A stretch of 54,401 bases of DNA from Planctomycetota bacterium (GTDB lineage Bacteria > Planctomycetota > Phycisphaerae > Tepidisphaerales > Tepidisphaeraceae): contig JBCDCH010000025.1 of assembly GCA_039182125.1 (NCBI GenBank), positions 1 to 54,401 on the forward strand, in the 5' to 3' direction. The notes beneath the pieces are model-generated. The model saw only the letters and a list, made by a program, of their open reading frames with translations, was not told where the DNA came from and did not search any database. Numbering within the stretch: position 1 is the first letter of the stretch; each line of letters begins with the position of its first letter. Shown piece after piece: positions 41,906 to 50,093 of the stretch. Made by a program: the position numbers and the translations under genes.

Positions 41906-43870
41906 TCACTTCAAGAAGCCACGCTGACGCAGCAGGTCCATGATCTTGGCGACACACGCCTCGGCGGCGAGTTCGTCGGTGCGCAACGTCAGGTCGGCGT
42001 TGCGAGGATCTTCGTACGGTGCGGTCACGCCGGTGAAGTCCTCGAACTCCCCGGCATCGGCCTGCTCGTACACACCGCTGACTCGGCGACGACACACGTC
42101 CAACGGCGTACTCAGGTGAACCTGCACGAACCCGTCGGGCCCGGTCGCGGCGGCGATGTTTTCACGGGCAAGTGCCCGGTCGGATTCGAACGGACTGATG
42201 AACGCACAGACGCTGAACAGGCCGGCCTCGCACATGAGGCGGGCGGCCTCGGCTGCGCGGCGGACGTTCTCACTGCGGTCGTCACCGGTGAAATCAAGAT
42301 CGCTGTTGAGCGTGGACCGGAGGTTGCCACCGTCGAGCACGGTGCCGACCAAGCCCGCGTCGAAGAGAGCACGCTCCAAGGCGTAGGCGATGGTGGTTTT
42401 GCCGCTGCCCTTGAGACCGGTGAGCCAGACGCAGAGCGGCTTTTGACCGAGGCGCGTTTCGCGTTCGTGCGGACCGACGGTCGAGCGATGGCGATGCACG
42501 GCGGGCCGAGGCTTGCGGCGCCGGTCCTGGCCTTTCCAGCCTTCCTCGCTCGGGTGCCGATCGTCGGATTCGCGGTCGAGGATCATGCCGGCCCCGACGG
42601 TCCAGCCGTTCTCCTTGTCAATGAGGATGAACGCGCCGGTCTGTCGATTCCGGGTGTAAGCGTCAAAGGCGATGGGCCGGGCGAGATTGATCTCGACGCG
42701 GCCGATCTCGTTGAGCTCGAGCCTCTCGGCCGGGTGCTGACGCAGCGTGTTCACATCCGTGCGATAGCGGATCTGGCTGATCTCGGCGGGAACCTGACGG
42801 GTGCAATGCTTGAGCAGATAGCCCTTGCGGGTCGCCATGGCCTCGGGGTGCATCCAGACGAGCATGGCGTCGAAGCCGTTGCCGACACGGGGGACGTTGT
42901 TGGGGTTGGCCAGCACGTCGCCGCGGGAGACGTCGATCTCAGATTCGAGCGTGACGGTGCAGGCCATGGGCGGGTAGGCCTCGTCGACCTCGTTGCCGGA
43001 GGAGTCGAGCACCTGCTTGATGCGGGACTTCACGCCGCTAGGCAGCGCGATGACGTCTTCACCGGGGCGGAGGATGCCGCCAGCGGGGCTGCCGGCGTAG
43101 CCGCGGAAGGTGCGGTCGGGACGCAGCACGTACTGCACGGGGAAGCGCATGTCGACGAGGTTGCGGTCGCCGGCGATGTGGACGTGCTCGAGGTGTTCGA
43201 GCATCGGTCGGCCGGTGTGCCAAGGCATCTTGTCGCTACGCGACGTGACATTCTCCCCGGCGAGCGCGCTCATTGGGATGAACTCGACGTCCGGGAAGCT
43301 GAGCCGGGCGGCGAAGTCGGTGAACGCGTTGCGGATGTCGTCGAAGACCTTCTGGTCGTAATCGATCAGGTCCATCTTGTTGACCGCGACGACGACGTGC
43401 TTGATGCCCAATAGTGAGACGATGAACGCGTGACGGCGGGTCTGGACCTGCATACCCTTGCTCGCGTCGACCAACAAGATCGCGAGGTTGGCGGTGCTGG
43501 CACCGGTCACCATGTTGCGGGTGTACTGCTCGTGGCCCGGCGTGTCTGCGATGATGAACTTGCGGTGGGCCGTGGAGAAATAGCGGTAGGCGACGTCGAT
43601 CGTGATGCCCTGCTCACGCTCGGCCTTGAGCCCATCGGTCAGCAGCGCCGGGTCGAACTCGCCGCCGGTGGTGCCGAAGCGTTTGGAGTCGACCTCCAGC
43701 GCGGCCAGTTGGTCCTCGTACACCATCTTCGAGTCAAACAGCAGCCTCCCGATGAGCGTGGACTTGCCGTCGTCGACGCTGCCACAGGTGAGGAAGCGGA
43801 GCAGGTCCTTACGCTCGTGCTGGTCGAGGTAGGCGTGAATGTCGGAGGCGATGAGCTGGTCTTGCTGCAT
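41906..43870 (-). CDS. cysNC: Bifunctional sulfate adenylyltransferase GTPase subunit / APS kinase
   Basis: 654 residues. The N-terminal 430 are CysN, the GTPase that drives ATP sulfurylase: G1 GSVDDGKS (30-37), DTPGHEQY (109-116) and NKMD (164-167), then EF-Tu-like barrels. After a basic linker, residues about 475-654 are an APS kinase (CysC) domain with P-loop GLKGSGKT (485-492), FISPFESDR and FEDFTGVTAPYEDP. The family motif DGDN is DGGN here (513-516), losing the second Asp, so kinase activity is in doubt; a separate cysC with DGDN lies upstream. CysN pairs with CysD, encoded 460 bases upstream beyond the four-helix-bundle gene. ATG 43870. Confidence 0.92.
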   Translation of the reverse strand: MQQDQLIASDIHAYLDQHERKDLLRFLTCGSVDDGKSTLIGRLLFDSKMVYEDQLAALEVDSKRFGTTGGEFDPALLTDGLKAEREQGITIDVAYRYFSTAHRKFIIADTPGHEQYTRNMVTGASTANLAILLVDASKGMQVQTRRHAFIVSLLGIKHVVVAVNKMDLIDYDQKVFDDIRNAFTDFAARLSFPDVEFIPMSALAGENVTSRSDKMPWHTGRPMLEHLEHVHIAGDRNLVDMRFPVQYVLRPDRTFRGYAGSPAGGILRPGEDVIALPSGVKSRIKQVLDSSGNEVDEAYPPMACTVTLESEIDVSRGDVLANPNNVPRVGNGFDAMLVWMHPEAMATRKGYLLKHCTRQVPAEISQIRYRTDVNTLRQHPAERLELNEIGRVEINLARPIAFDAYTRNRQTGAFILIDKENGWTVGAGMILDRESDDRHPSEEGWKGQDRRRKPRPAVHRHRSTVGPHERETRLGQKPLCVWLTGLKGSGKTTIAYALERALFDAGLVGTVLDGGNLRSTLNSDLDFTGDDRSENVRRAAEAARLMCEAGLFSVCAFISPFESDRALARENIAAATGPDGFVQVHLSTPLDVCRRRVSGVYEQADAGEFEDFTGVTAPYEDPRNADLTLRTDELAAEACVAKIMDLLRQRGFLK

Positions 43871-43875
43871 GGGAG

Positions 43876-43909
43876 TAGGCGCTAGGGGCTAGGGGTTAGG
43901 CGCTAGGGC
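43876..43909. repeat. Inverted-repeat arm on the cysNC side of the four-helix-bundle gene
   Basis: 34 bases made of three related TAGG-rich units (TAGGCGCTAGGGG, CTAGGGGT, TAGGCGCTAGGGC). The part TTAGGCGCTAGGGC matches the inverse of 44309-44335. The two arms would pair in RNA with the small gene in the loop. Confidence 0.85.
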
Positions 43910-43927
43910 CTGTTGATCAACATCTGG

Positions 43928-44308
43928 TCAGGTTCGTGACTGGATGAGGCGGGTGAGGAGCTTGCCTGTTTCTTGGGCTAGTTGCCATGCGTCTTTCACA
44001 TCGTCTCGATTGAGCCTGTTGCAACGAACTGCGATTTCGATCTGTGTCTCGACCTCTGCGAGCGAGCCCATCGCGTAGCGCAGATGCTTTACGTAATCCT
44101 TGCCCGCTCCGCGTCCGTATCCCTCCGCAATGTTCGACGGCACCGACACGCCCGCCCGCTGCAACTGGGAGATCAATCCGAACTTCTCCGACTCGCTCAT
44201 CTGATCCGTCAACGCATACACCGCTACACAAAGCTCCATCGCTCGCTGCCAAACCACCAACCCCCGATACCCAGAACCATCCGCTTTCAAGTCAAACTCC
44301 AATAACAA
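43928..44308 (-). CDS. Four-helix-bundle protein (23S rRNA intervening-sequence protein family)
   Basis: 126 residues, start uncertain: TTG 44308 or the TTG two codons later, with no ATG before the domain. The family pattern is clear: GLVVWQRAMELCVAVYALTD, EKFGLISQLQRAGVSVPSNI, AEGYGRGAGKDYVKHLRYAMGSLAEVETQI. These proteins form a pentamer-building four-helix bundle and were first found inside intervening sequences of 23S rRNA genes; many also occur between protein genes. Here the gene sits between cysD and cysNC, flanked by inverted repeats. Function unknown. Confidence 0.88.
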   Translation of the reverse strand: MLLEFDLKADGSGYRGLVVWQRAMELCVAVYALTDQMSESEKFGLISQLQRAGVSVPSNIAEGYGRGAGKDYVKHLRYAMGSLAEVETQIEIAVRCNRLNRDDVKDAWQLAQETGKLLTRLIQSRT

Positions 44309-44335
44309 GCCCTAGCGCCTAACCCCCAGCGCCTA
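44309..44335. repeat. Inverted-repeat arm on the cysD side of the four-helix-bundle gene
   Basis: 27 bases; on the transcribed strand TAGGCGCTGGGGGTTAGG then CGCTAGGGC. Its first three bases are the cysD stop codon. Nearly all of it matches the other arm at 43876-43909 in inverse orientation. Confidence 0.85.
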
Positions 44336-45280
44336 GTAGTACCCCTGCTGCTTCTTCTCCTCCATCGAAGCCCCCGGGTCCTTGTCCACTGCTCGCCCTT
44401 CCCGTTCACTTCTCGTTGCAAGCAGCATCTCCTGGATGATCTGCGGGAGGTTGTCCGCTTTGCTCGGCGTCGCTCCCGACAGCGGATAATCGCCGAGGGT
44501 GCGGAAGCGGACCCACTCCTTGCGGGCGGTCTTGCGGAGCGCTTCGGGCGTGCGGTCGTCGTCGACGGCGATGAGGTTGCCTTCGAACTCGACCACGTCA
44601 CGCTCCGCGGCGAAGTAGGCGGGGACGAGCTTGATGTTTTCGCGGTAGATGTATTGCCAGATGTCGAGCTCGGTCCAGTTGCTCAGTGGGAAGGCGCGGA
44701 TCTGCTCGCCCTTGTGGACGTTGCCGTTGTAGAGGTTCCAGAGCTCGGGGCGTTGGTTCTTCGGGTCCCACTGGTGGTTGGCGTCGCGGAAGCTGTAGAC
44801 GCGCTCCTTGGCGCGGGACTTTTCTTCATCGCGTCGACCACCGCCAAACGCGGCGTCGAAGTCGAACTTGTCCAGCGCCTGGCGCAGCGCGCCGAGGTTC
44901 ATCACTTCGGTGAACCGCTTGCTGCCGTGCTCGAAGGGATTGATGTCCTGCTTCAGGCCGTCTTCGTTGATGTGCACCAAACACTCCATGCCAAGCTCAC
45001 CGACAATGTGCTCGTCGCGGAACTCGTACATGCTGCGGAAGTTCCAAGTGGTATCGATTAGCAGCAACGGAAACGGCGGCTTGCCCGGCGCGAACGCCTT
45101 GCGCGCCAAATGCAACATCACGCACGAGTCCTTGCCCATCGAGAAGAGCATCACCGGGTTTTCGAACTCCGAGACGACCTCACGGAAGATGTGAATGCTC
45201 TCGGCCTCGAGCTGGTCGAGGTGGGTCATCCGGCGGGACTGCTCGGGCTTGGACGTGCTGGGGTCGGCGACTTGTTGCAT
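44333..45280 (-). CDS. cysD: Sulfate adenylyltransferase subunit 2
   Basis: 315 residues. CysD adenylylates sulfate to APS using ATP, driven by CysN. The PP-loop [15 protein letters not shown] (SMGKDS near 47-52) binds ATP pyrophosphate; [34 protein letters not shown] and [15 protein letters not shown] are family signatures, and the end [20 protein letters not shown] leads to the conserved KKQQGYY tail. ATG 45280 and ATG 45229 are both possible; 45280 gives the extra HxxQ-free lead found in some CysD. The stop codon lies inside the inverted repeat next to the four-helix-bundle gene. Confidence 0.95.
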   Translation of the reverse strand: MQQVADPSTSKPEQSRRMTHLDQLEAESIHIFREVVSEFENPVMLFSMGKDSCVMLHLARKAFAPGKPPFPLLLIDTTWNFRSMYEFRDEHIVGELGMECLVHINEDGLKQDINPFEHGSKRFTEVMNLGALRQALDKFDFDAAFGGGRRDEEKSRAKERVYSFRDANHQWDPKNQRPELWNLYNGNVHKGEQIRAFPLSNWTELDIWQYIYRENIKLVPAYFAAERDVVEFEGNLIAVDDDRTPEALRKTARKEWVRFRTLGDYPLSGATPSKADNLPQIIQEMLLATRSEREGRAVDKDPGASMEEKKQQGYY

Positions 45281-45317
45281 GGTTCTCGGTTTCCCGCGGG
45301 CACCTTCGGTGCTGCCG

Positions 45318-45929
45318 CTACACGGGGAGGATGTTTTTATCGCGGAGCAGGGCGAGCACCTGCTCCACTTCCTGGTCGAGGGTCAGTTCGGCGGTGGGCA
45401 ACTTTAGCGCCGGGGACTGCGGTGCTTCGTAAGGATCGTCGATTCCGGTGAACTGCTTGATCTGGCCGGCCCGGGCTTTCTTGTACAAGCCTTTGGGGTC
45501 GCGAGCCTCGGCCGTCTCCAGCGGCGCGTCGACGAACACCTCGAAAAAGGGCACCAACCCCTTTTCGTGCAGCGTCGCTACGGCGGCGCGGTCGGTGCGG
45601 TAGGGGCTGATGAAGCTGCTGAGCACGATCAGGCCGGCGTCGGCCATGAGCTTCGCCACTTCGCCGACGCGGCGGATGTTCTCGGTGCGATCCTCGGCGG
45701 AAAAGCCTAGATCCCCGCAAAGGCCGTGGCGGACGTTGTCCCCGTCGAGCCGGTAGCAGGCATGCCCGGCCGCGAGCAGCGCCTTCTCCACGGCCACCGC
45801 GACGGTCGACTTCCCGCTTCCCGAGAGCCCGGTGAGCCAGAGGGTGCAGCCGGTCTGATTCAGCACGCGGCGACGGTCCGCGGGCGTCACGTCGCCGCCG
45901 TGCCAGACGATGTTGTCGGCTTTGGGCAT
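45318..45929 (-). CDS. cysC: Adenylylsulfate kinase
   Basis: 203 residues. It phosphorylates APS to PAPS. P-loop GLSGSGKS (34-41), DGDNVRHGL (D62, D64) with the catalytic and substrate Asp residues, [28 protein letters not shown], and [22 protein letters not shown], the APS-binding lid. All key residues are intact, unlike the CysC domain of CysNC. It lies 38 bases before cysD and 6 bases after the glycosyltransferase stop codon. Confidence 0.95.
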   Translation of the reverse strand: MPKADNIVWHGGDVTPADRRRVLNQTGCTLWLTGLSGSGKSTVAVAVEKALLAAGHACYRLDGDNVRHGLCGDLGFSAEDRTENIRRVGEVAKLMADAGLIVLSSFISPYRTDRAAVATLHEKGLVPFFEVFVDAPLETAEARDPKGLYKKARAGQIKQFTGIDDPYEAPQSPALKLPTAELTLDQEVEQVLALLRDKNILPV

Positions 45930-45934
45930 ATGAG

Positions 45935-47137
45935 CTAAATGAGATTGCGAGCGTGGCCGACCTCGTCGAGGACCTGCTGGAGGTTGCGGGCGGCGGCTTC
46001 GTCGGAGTAATGGGCCGCGGCTTGCAGGCGCGCGGCGGCACCGAGCCGGTTGCGTGTCGTTTCGTCGGTCCAGAGGCGGTCGATCGTCCGGGTCAGTTCG
46101 TCGACATCGCGGTTCTTGACGAGCAGGCCGGTTTGCTCGTGCTCGATGTAGTCCACCGTGCCGGGCGAGTCGGTGGCGATGAGCGCTCGGCCACTCATCA
46201 TCGCGTTGATCACCGTGACCTGCCCGCTGGCGGTGTCTTCGTTGTCGATGGGTACGACGTTGACGCGTGCCTCCTGTTCAAGCTTGCGGCACTCGTCAAG
46301 CGACAAGCCCCTGTGTACCTCGACGTTATCGGGCAAATCCAAACCCTCGACGGCCGACTGACCGGCCACGATGACCACGCGATGACCGAGCCGTTTGGCC
46401 GCTTCGCCGAGCGTCCGGTAGTCGCGCTTGGCCGTACCCATCGCGAGGATGAACGGATCGTCCTCATTCTCGTCCGCGAGATGCCCGACCATGCCGCGTT
46501 GTAGCGGCATGAACGTGAACCGATCTTCGGGCCAACCGATCCATTCGGCGTACGCCTTGACCTCGAAGCGGCTATGCACGATGAAACGGTCGACGTGCTT
46601 GAGCGCGAAGCGGGCCAGAGAACGTTGCAGGCCGCCGTGGAGCTTACCGAGGTTGAAGGTCCACGCGACCACGGGGATGTTCTTGCGGCGTTTGAACCGC
46701 TGCCGCATGCCGACCAGCACGGGCAACTGCGGGAACAGCGTGACAATCCCCGACGGCGGGTCGGTCACAGCATACTCCCAGACGAGCTTGGCGTGTTGAT
46801 TGTGCTTGCGCCACTCGCTCATTGGCGAAGTGCCACCACGGTTGTGCCAGTTTTCGTTGGGCGTGGGCCGGGGGATCTTGCGGAGACTGTGCCACTCGGG
46901 CATGCCCAGATCGAACCACGGGCTGTCCTCGGACCCGAAGAACGGAGCAGCGACGTACCAGTGGAGTTGATCGGCACGCGCGGCTTTGCCATCGGCCGAC
47001 CGCAGCCCGTCAGCCGGTGTTACCGCGTGAAGTTTCATCACTGAGCCATCCATAGGGCGCTTATCCGAGGCATCGGTCTTTGAGCGGTCTGGCGTGGGAA
47101 CGGGCAACGGCACGGGTGGATAATTCAACTTCGACAC
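45935..47137 (-). CDS. Glycosyltransferase family 4-like protein
   Basis: 400 residues. The C-terminal half has the GT-B nucleotide-sugar side: FILAMGTAKRDYRTLGEAAK, VIVAGQSAVEGLDLPDNVEV, then DNEDTASGQVTVINAMMSGR and ALIATDSPGTVDYIEHEQTG with the Glu region typical of GT4. The N-terminal half includes PVVAWTFNLGKLHGGLQRSL. No signal or membrane helix. The acceptor is unknown. It is embedded in the sulfate-activation operon between cysQ (24 bases upstream) and cysC (5 bases downstream), which points to a sulfated glycan. ATG 47137. Confidence 0.85.
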   Translation of the reverse strand: MSKLNYPPVPLPVPTPDRSKTDASDKRPMDGSVMKLHAVTPADGLRSADGKAARADQLHWYVAAPFFGSEDSPWFDLGMPEWHSLRKIPRPTPNENWHNRGGTSPMSEWRKHNQHAKLVWEYAVTDPPSGIVTLFPQLPVLVGMRQRFKRRKNIPVVAWTFNLGKLHGGLQRSLARFALKHVDRFIVHSRFEVKAYAEWIGWPEDRFTFMPLQRGMVGHLADENEDDPFILAMGTAKRDYRTLGEAAKRLGHRVVIVAGQSAVEGLDLPDNVEVHRGLSLDECRKLEQEARVNVVPIDNEDTASGQVTVINAMMSGRALIATDSPGTVDYIEHEQTGLLVKNRDVDELTRTIDRLWTDETTRNRLGAAARLQAAAHYSDEAAARNLQQVLDEVGHARNLI

Positions 47138-47161
47138 CCGGACGATGTCGAATTGGCCGGC

Positions 47162-48052
47162 TCACACGCCAAGCACGTCCGAGACGGCTGATAATACCGC
47201 GTCGTGAAAACGCCCGCTGGTAGCAACGACGCCGCGGTTGTCTTCCAGTTTACGGCCACGCGAGAAATCGAGCGGCTTTCCATCTACATCGGTCACCCGG
47301 CCGCCCGCACATTCGACACAAATCAAACCCGCCCCGTGGTCCCAGATGCGCTCCCGATAACCCGGACGCGTCGGCAGACGCAGGTACACCTCCGCGTCGC
47401 CCAGCGCGACGGCGGCGTACTTCGCCTGACTGTCCATCCGCAACGGGTCGCGGCCGATGCCCAGAGCGCGGGCGATTTGCACCGACTGGTCTTGGTCGGA
47501 ATGGCCGGATTCGACGGATTCGACCAGCCGGGCTTGCGTCGGGTCGGTCACCGTGCTGACCGAAAACGGTGGCGTTTTGCCGCGCTCGGCGGCGAGGACG
47601 GTACCACAGTTGAGCGCCGGGCACGCCAACGCCCCGAGCACCGGTGTCCCTTCCTCGATCAACGCCAGGGCGACGGCGTATTGGTCGTTTCGCAAAAAGC
47701 CCTTGGTGCCGTCGATCGGGTCGAGCGTCCAGAATCGCCCTTTCGCCTCGGCGTGGCCACCGGCGTCGAGGCGGCGCATCACGTCCGCTTCGCTCGCCCC
47801 GGCCAGTTCGCAGACCTTGGCTCGCACCGCCGCATCCTCCCGCAGCGCGTCGGCCGACTCCTCGCCAACCACCGGGATGCCCAGCGGCTCCAGCGCCTCG
47901 ATCACGATCGCCTGCGACGCCAGGTCCGCGACCGTCACCGGGCTGCGGTCCTTTTTCTCGATGCTCTCGGGCGTGACCATCTCGGCCCGCACCCGCTGAC
48001 AAACGTCCGCCGCCTTGCGCACGGCCGCCTCGGCGGCTTGTAGTAACTCCAT
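47162..48052 (-). CDS. cysQ: 3'(2'),5'-bisphosphate nucleotidase, CysQ/HAL2-like
   Basis: 296 residues from ATG 48052 (ATG 48064 is also in frame). An inositol-monophosphatase-fold enzyme that removes the 3' phosphate of PAP or PAPS, the by-product of PAPS use. Metal site: GEESAD, LDPIDGTKGFLR and WDHGAGLICVECAGGRVTD. RNDQYAVALALIEEGTPVLG and EKKDRSPVTVADLASQA are typical of the HAL2/CysQ branch. It is the first gene of the six-gene cys operon, and supports the view that the operon makes PAPS for transfer reactions. Confidence 0.88.
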   Translation of the reverse strand: MELLQAAEAAVRKAADVCQRVRAEMVTPESIEKKDRSPVTVADLASQAIVIEALEPLGIPVVGEESADALREDAAVRAKVCELAGASEADVMRRLDAGGHAEAKGRFWTLDPIDGTKGFLRNDQYAVALALIEEGTPVLGALACPALNCGTVLAAERGKTPPFSVSTVTDPTQARLVESVESGHSDQDQSVQIARALGIGRDPLRMDSQAKYAAVALGDAEVYLRLPTRPGYRERIWDHGAGLICVECAGGRVTDVDGKPLDFSRGRKLEDNRGVVATSGRFHDAVLSAVSDVLGV

Positions 48053-48171
48053 GCGGCAGATCATGCGATTCGCCGGCGTGATATCCAACCCGCCCGAAAA
48101 ATCTCCGACCCCGGCGCGAAATCCGACGCCCGGCATCGTTGGTATCTTGAAAACCCCACAAGGACACACCC

Positions 48172-49074
48172 ATGCGAAAACATATCCTCCCCGCCGCGCT
48201 ACTCGCGTCGACCCTGCCGCTGACCACCCTCGCACAAGAGGGCGGGTTCGGCGGCGAATTCGGCGGCCGGCAAAACGTGCAAAAACCCGTCTACGACGCG
48301 CCGGACGACGCCAAATACTTTGACGAGATCAACCTTTACAACGCCGGCGTGGGCCAGGTGATCGACTACTTCCGCGACAGCGATCCGACGTTCCAGGCGA
48401 TCATCATGACGCCCGAGCATGCCGACGCGGTTCTGCCGCCGTTGCAGCTCAAAAATATGCGCGCTCACGACGTGCTGGCACTGCTCAACGGTGAGCGTTT
48501 CGACAACTTCGTCATGGAAGTCGTGCATGAGCAGGTCGGTGGCAGACTGATCTACAAAATCCACGTCCACCCGGCCCATGGCCGAGTCACGCCCCAAACG
48601 GAGCAGGAAGTCCGCACTTTCGCGCTGGGTTCACCGATCGAGGACGGCGACGACATCCTCGGCCTGCTCGACCAACTCGCCGCCACCCTCCCCGGCGACA
48701 CACCGCCGACACTCCAGATCCACCGCGAGACCGGCATCGTCATCGCCAAGGGCTACGTCCCCCAACTTAAGGCCATTGAAAGCCTGTTCGACCGACTTCA
48801 AGAAACGAAGGATTGGGATGGTTGGCGACAGGAGTTTTTTGTACTCCAGGAAAAGGCCGAGCAAGCGACCCGCCAAGTCGCGGGACTCACCGCCCAACTC
48901 GAGGCCCAGCGCTTGGAAAACGAGCTGCTCAGGAGGCAACTTGCACAGACGGAACAGCGTCTTGCACAGACGCAAGAACGTAACGACGAGCAGTCTGCTG
49001 TCATCATCAGGCTGCAGCGCACCGTGGACGCACTCGAACAGGCCAACGCTTCCGACGCGGAGTACGCGGATTAG
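48172..49074 (+). CDS. Exported protein with secretin-N-like domain and C-terminal coiled coil
   Basis: 300 residues; AAGGA lies about 6 bases before ATG 48172. Signal peptide KHILPAALLASTLPLTTLAQ. Residues about 52-105 (INLYNAGVGQVIDYFRDSDP, AIIMTPEHADAVLPPLQLKN, MRAHDVLALLNGE) resemble the secretin/TonB short N-terminal domain that binds partners. A second similar beta-alpha module lies around 165-205 (IHRETGIVIAKGYVPQLKAI). From about 215 on there is a long coiled coil (AEQATRQVAGLTAQLEAQRL, LLRRQLAQTEQRLAQTQERN). The first gene of an operon with an ECF sigma factor and a membrane partner: possibly the sensing part of that signalling unit. Confidence 0.7.
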   Translation: MRKHILPAALLASTLPLTTLAQEGGFGGEFGGRQNVQKPVYDAPDDAKYFDEINLYNAGVGQVIDYFRDSDPTFQAIIMTPEHADAVLPPLQLKNMRAHDVLALLNGERFDNFVMEVVHEQVGGRLIYKIHVHPAHGRVTPQTEQEVRTFALGSPIEDGDDILGLLDQLAATLPGDTPPTLQIHRETGIVIAKGYVPQLKAIESLFDRLQETKDWDGWRQEFFVLQEKAEQATRQVAGLTAQLEAQRLENELLRRQLAQTEQRLAQTQERNDEQSAVIIRLQRTVDALEQANASDAEYAD

Positions 49075-49079
49075 ACCGC

Positions 49080-49634
49080 TTGTCGACGCCCGACGCCGAA
49101 ACGGATGACACCCCCGCCCTCACCACGGCCATGGCCCGCGGTGAGCGGTCGGCCGTCGAGACCTTCTACCGGCGGCACTTCGACGGCATGCTCGCCGACG
49201 CAAGCCGAAACACCCGCCGCGACGAACACTTTTGCCTCGACGTCGTGCAGGACGCGACGCTCAAGATCGTTCGGAGTATCAAGCCGATGCGCGACGCCGC
49301 CCATTTGCGTCGCTGGGTCCGTCGGGTCGTGCTCAACGCGGCGATCGACCGGTTGCGGGCCGAGCAACGCCGCTCGACACGGGAGCGAGCCGTCGCCGGC
49401 GCGCCGTCGATCGACCCGGCCGACGACGTGGAACTCGCGGAGCGGATCGCGGACCTGCGCCGACGCGTTGGCCGGCTCGACGCGGCCAGCCGGCGTCTGC
49501 TGCTGCTCCGCCACGTCCGCAATATGACCCTCGCGGACATCGGCCGCAAGCTCGGTCTCGGCCCCGGCGGCGTCGACAGCCGACTCCGCCGCATCGTCAG
49601 ACGCGTCCGCACCTCGCATCCGGAGCAACCATGA
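49080..49634 (+). CDS. ECF-type RNA polymerase sigma factor
   Basis: 184 residues from TTG 49080, five bases after the upstream stop; ATG 49131 is possible. Region 2: RHFDGMLADASRNTRRDEHF, CLDVVQDATLKIVRSIKP; region 4: LDAASRRLLLLRHVRNMTLADIGRKLGLGP cited in parts (LLLLRHVRNMTLADIGRKLG). This is a small ECF sigma with the two core domains. Its stop codon overlaps the start of the next gene (ATGA), and it follows a periplasmic coiled-coil protein, so the three are most likely one regulatory operon. Confidence 0.82.
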   Translation: MSTPDAETDDTPALTTAMARGERSAVETFYRRHFDGMLADASRNTRRDEHFCLDVVQDATLKIVRSIKPMRDAAHLRRWVRRVVLNAAIDRLRAEQRRSTRERAVAGAPSIDPADDVELAERIADLRRRVGRLDAASRRLLLLRHVRNMTLADIGRKLGLGPGGVDSRLRRIVRRVRTSHPEQP

Positions 49635-50074
49635 CCACCAAAGCCCACATCCTCGAACTTGCTCTGCGGGCAGCCGACCGACGCCGGCGGCAACGCCGCT
49701 TCGCACGGGCATCAGGCGTTGCCGCGGTGTTGCTCGTTGCCGGTGGCAGCTTGCTGTGGGCGCTGGCGACGCCCGCGCCGGACGAGACAAGTCCTGACTT
49801 GATCGCAAATCCCTCGTTGTCCAAGCCGGTGACACCGCCACCGTCGGTTCCCGCGGTCACGGTCATCGCCGCCGGGCCGCTCCGGCATGTGAACGTGATC
49901 AGTCATGACCCCGGACTCGAACACGTCACCTGGCTCGACGACACGCAGTTGCTCGACACGCTCGCCGACGCCGGCCTCGATGCGGGACTCGCCTATCACG
50001 GCGACCGGGCGTTCCTGCTCCCTCGCGGGTGGACGCTGCACACGACGGCCCCCGGTGACCGGGACGACAAGTAG
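49631..50074 (+). CDS. Membrane-anchored partner of the ECF sigma factor, possible anti-sigma factor
   Basis: 147 residues. The ATG overlaps the sigma-factor stop codon. A short basic cytoplasmic N-terminus (LELALRAADRRRRQRRFARA) precedes one membrane helix (GVAAVLLVAGGSLLWALA); the outer part is Pro-rich then folded (VISHDPGLEHVTWLDDTQLL, YHGDRAFLLPRGWTL). The layout (short cytoplasmic part, one helix, periplasmic domain) and coupling suggest an anti-sigma role, but the cytoplasmic part is too short for a standard ZAS domain and has no HxxxCxxC. Convergent with modB. Confidence 0.6.
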   Translation: MTTKAHILELALRAADRRRRQRRFARASGVAAVLLVAGGSLLWALATPAPDETSPDLIANPSLSKPVTPPPSVPAVTVIAAGPLRHVNVISHDPGLEHVTWLDDTQLLDTLADAGLDAGLAYHGDRAFLLPRGWTLHTTAPGDRDDK

Positions 50075-50093
50075 CCCCGGGTGGTCCCGGTAC

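Noticed and set aside
42116-43414. 432-codon plus-strand frame opposite cysNC
   Set aside because: Shadow of the CysN/CysC reading frame, with no domain features.
43928-44308. Calling the four-helix-bundle gene ribosomal protein S23
   Set aside because: That old name comes from its place in 23S intervening sequences; the protein is not a ribosomal protein.
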